A stretch of 64,000 bases of DNA from Metallyticus violacea (lineage: Eukaryota > Arthropoda > Insecta > Mantodea > Metallyticidae), in contig CM060843.1 of assembly GCA_030762175.1 (NCBI GenBank), positions 31,096,001-31,160,000 of the forward strand. Reading direction: 5' to 3'. Of the stretch, positions 61,893-64,000 are shown in pieces (position 1 is the stretch's first letter; each line of letters opens with the position of its first letter). Position numbers and translations under genes: made by a program. The notes under the pieces are model-generated. The model made no database searches, was not told where the DNA came from, and saw only the letters and a program-made list of their open reading frames with translations.

Positions 61893-62099
61893 CTAAAACA
61901 TATTATTGCTACATTCCTAGCAAATCTGAAACTTCTTTGTTCACTTAACATTGTATGTTTGTATATTAAAAAAATGAACTTCTGGAATTACAGAGTTGTG
62001 TTTATCACAAGTTAAGTCCAATAGGAATCACAGATAACAGCACCTACCTGATTTTTGTCACGGATTCTAAATTTCCAATGTATTTTATTCTTATTTAGA

Positions 62100-62290
62100 C
62101 AATGAGTCTTATGCTGCATTTACCATTGAAATATACAGAAAACACACAGCTGATGATGCAGGCAAAGGACTGTGAAACATGTTCTGTATAATTCAATGGT
62201 AAGTGAAGCATTGGAGTATTATGTCGACTCACTGTCTAATTAAGAATAAATTAATTGCTTCACTGTATTAGTTCCGACACAAAATTTATT
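62100..62290 (+). mobile_element. PLE 3' terminus
   Basis: A plus-orientation terminus ending gactcactgtctaattaag and ttgcttcactgtattagttc, as in the element ending near 53440. No coding sequence remains. Confidence 0.78.
62144..62190 (+). ncRNA. Hammerhead-ribozyme-like motif
   Basis: CTGATGA, a short stem II (GCAGGC...GACTGT, imperfect), GAAAC, AT loop, GTT. The core is intact. Confidence 0.62.
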
Positions 62291-62354
62291 TTGAATTTCC
62301 AATGTATCAGAACCAACATTGCACTAAACTACCTAATGGAGTGATGAAGTTATA

Positions 62355-62392
62355 TATTTCATTATGTTATGATATGTTATGTTATGTTATTC
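62355..62392. repeat. TTATG short tandem repeat
   Basis: Several tatgt units with one variant (gatatg). Confidence 0.7.
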
Positions 62393-62884
62393 TTAATTTG
62401 AAGTGAAAATAGTTGAGTAAAAATTTAGTACCAGAATGAAGAAAAATAACATTTAATTCTTTTGATTCTACTTTGCATTAATGTTCTATGTACTATATAA
62501 TCAAATATAATTATGTATTGTATTGTTCTTTTGATTAGTCATTAACAAATATTTAAAATTGTTTCAACCAAAGTACAGGTTTTAAGTGTTGCAATCCATG
62601 GCCATGAGCTTTCTTTTTTAGTGCAGCAAATATGTACTTGCCACAAATGCAGCCAAAGTTGTCACTTTTGTTATACATTGCCACATTATATTGCAATATT
62701 CGTTACTATGTTACAGAAAATTGCAGAAAACCAATTTGAAAAATCAAAGTTAAAGTTTTCAAAGTAGATCTCAATTAACTTTACCGAACACAGTATCTCA
62801 CAAACCAAAACCAATGTAAAATTTTGGTTGGCATTTTTAAAATCAGCATAACCAGCAGTAATACATATAACATGAATAAATTCA
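62393..62884. other. Nothing recognised
   Basis: AT-rich; no supported feature. Confidence 0.35.
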
Positions 62885-63209
62885 TGTGATATATGTCGTA
62901 CTAAACACTCTTATTGCTTCACTTACTTGTGTGTTATTTGGAACCAGTTTCGAAGACCTTCATCTTCGACCAAGGAAGGGTACGACTGCTCTGTCGAGTT
63001 GAAGCGCCTGTTTTAATGTACTTAAAGTTGGTGTTTTCTACCTTTGGAATGTCAAAGTTCATTAATCGATCTCTGTATTTATGAATGTAAATTTTTTCCC
63101 AAGTATCCAGTTCTATATGTCCCCGAGTCTCTTTTAATAAATCCACTTTCTTCACAATCTAGTGGTTTTTTGTCCAAAAATGATATGCCACAGCTGATCT
63201 ATCTCTCTG

Positions 63210-63437
63210 TTATATTTTAAGTTCGAAATGCTCTTCTAAACATGTGCCTTTATTTCTCTTTGTTTTTCCAATATAGATCTTTTCACAATCTACACATGTT
63301 ATTCTGTAAATACCTGCTTTTTTCTCTTGTGGGGTCTTTACAGCCATGTTATCTTTCAAGATGTTTCCTAAACTAAATCTTTTGATGGGTGCTAATTTTA
63401 TATTGAAACCTTTAAAACTATTTTGAAATTTTTTCAT
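63210..63437 (-). pseudogene. PLE GIY-YIG endonuclease fragment
   Basis: KKFQNSFKGFNIKLAPIKR, then GIYRITCVDCEKIYIGKTK (both GIY and IGKTK intact) and LEEHFELKI, where a shift separates it from the C-terminal KVDLLKETRGHIELDTWEK segment at 62934-63155. Confidence 0.85.
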
Positions 63438-63641
63438 TGCTTTTGGATGATACGTACATTTTTTAAAAAGTGTTTTTTTTTTATATCTGCTGATAATGTG
63501 GTGGTATCTCTAATAAGTTTCTCCTTTTAAATCTTTCCACCTTTTATATACCAGATCATTATTAAAGCCATTTAAAATTCCTATTTTTTCTTTTTTATTG
63601 CATTCTTTTTCAAACTCTTCTTTACTAAATGGTAAATTAAC

Positions 63642-63989
63642 CTAACGATAGGTCAAGTTGTTGAAAACTGCATGTTTGTGTGTTAAAGGGTTAAAACCAT
63701 CTGCCTTGATATGATTATCTGTATGTGTATTTTTTCTATATATTCCAAAGCTCAGATTCTCATGGTTCTTCATAATTTTAATATCTAAAAATGGTAACAT
63801 GTTATTTTCTATTTCACATGTAAAAGAAATGCTTCTGTCTTGTATATTCAGCAGTTTTAAGGCATCATCAATCAGATTTTTGTTTACTATAGAAAAAATG
63901 TCACCTACATATCTGTACCAAATCTTAAAAAAGTGTAGAAAGACAGAAGTAATGTGCATCTCAAATCTGCTCATGTAGAGGTTTGCCAA
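63642..63989 (-). pseudogene. PLE RT C-terminal part with altered catalytic site
   Basis: NLYMSRFEMHITSVFLHF, then KIWYRYVGDIFSIVNKNL and MLPFLDIKIMKNHENLSFG, ending HKHAVFNNLTYR. The motif C YVDD is YVGD here, losing one catalytic aspartate. Confidence 0.85.
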
Positions 63990-64000
63990 AAAAGGTGATA

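Larger units (their letters stand above)
62885..64000 (-). mobile_element. PLE, partial, running off the window
   Basis: A minus-strand PLE with terminus (62885-62990), endonuclease (62934-63437), linker, and RT end (63642-63989) continuing past the window. The terminus has a hammerhead-like arrangement (GTCGAAGA in place of CTGAAGA, stem GAAGGTCTTC, GAAAC, GTT). The nuclease is split over frames. The RT motif C reads YRYVGDIFSI. Confidence 0.88.

Noticed and set aside
60475..60657. 60-codon hydrophobic plus-strand frame resembling a membrane protein
   Set aside because: No splice context, homology or codon bias; AT-rich DNA readily gives hydrophobic frames.

Overview
This is an AT-rich animal genome window, most likely arthropod; that is an inference from transposon content plus one conserved gene. 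There are no bacterial or organellar genes. The host framework is seven consecutive internal exons of VPS8 on the minus strand (6405-6751, 12907-13025, 14765-14878, 46188-46322, 50932-51186, 54123-54305, 61674-61892). VPS8 is the CORVET endosome-tethering subunit. The exons are in the right order, joined by consensus splice sites with compatible phases, and cover the end of the beta-propeller and the start of the alpha-solenoid. The 5' and 3' ends of the gene lie outside the window.

Almost all remaining recognisable sequence is transposon debris in VPS8 introns. One intron (14879-46187) is about 31.3 kb. The dominant elements are Penelope-like elements (PLEs) with a reverse transcriptase and a C-terminal GIY-YIG endonuclease. 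Most PLE copies are flanked by, or consist of, inverted copies whose 3' ends point outward. Many of their termini carry a compact hammerhead-ribozyme core. The other elements are: one almost complete 5.9-kb LINE of the RNase H-bearing I group; several older LINE relics, one with a decayed 2A-like motif and one with its whole polymerase deleted; three to five mariner copies or relics; a Tc1-like relic; a pogo/Tigger-like relic; and three tRNA-derived SINE families.

Layout. 1-6.4 kb: SINE, mariner, PLE inverted pair. 6.4-14.9 kb: three VPS8 exons around a nearly full-length PLE, LINE relics and a 161-nt polypurine tract. 14.9-46.2 kb: the giant intron, with PLE dimers at 15.6, 19.0, 22.1, 25.1, 37.6, 41.3, 42.0 and 44.0 kb. 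The deepest nest is an I-type LINE inside a mariner, inside one arm of a PLE dimer, inside the intron. 46.2-61.9 kb: four more VPS8 exons, a LINE-in-PLE nest, a SINE-in-SINE-in-pogo nest, and a PLE interrupted by a SINE. 61.9-64 kb: PLE ends, the last running off the window.

Three short plus-strand, phase-compatible exon-like segments (3937-4018, 14320-14391, 34900-34959; the last ends in a stop codon) suggest an unrecognised antisense gene interleaved with VPS8. This is a hypothesis. Autonomous elements here are broken by stops or frameshifts, so the window is mostly a record of past activity.
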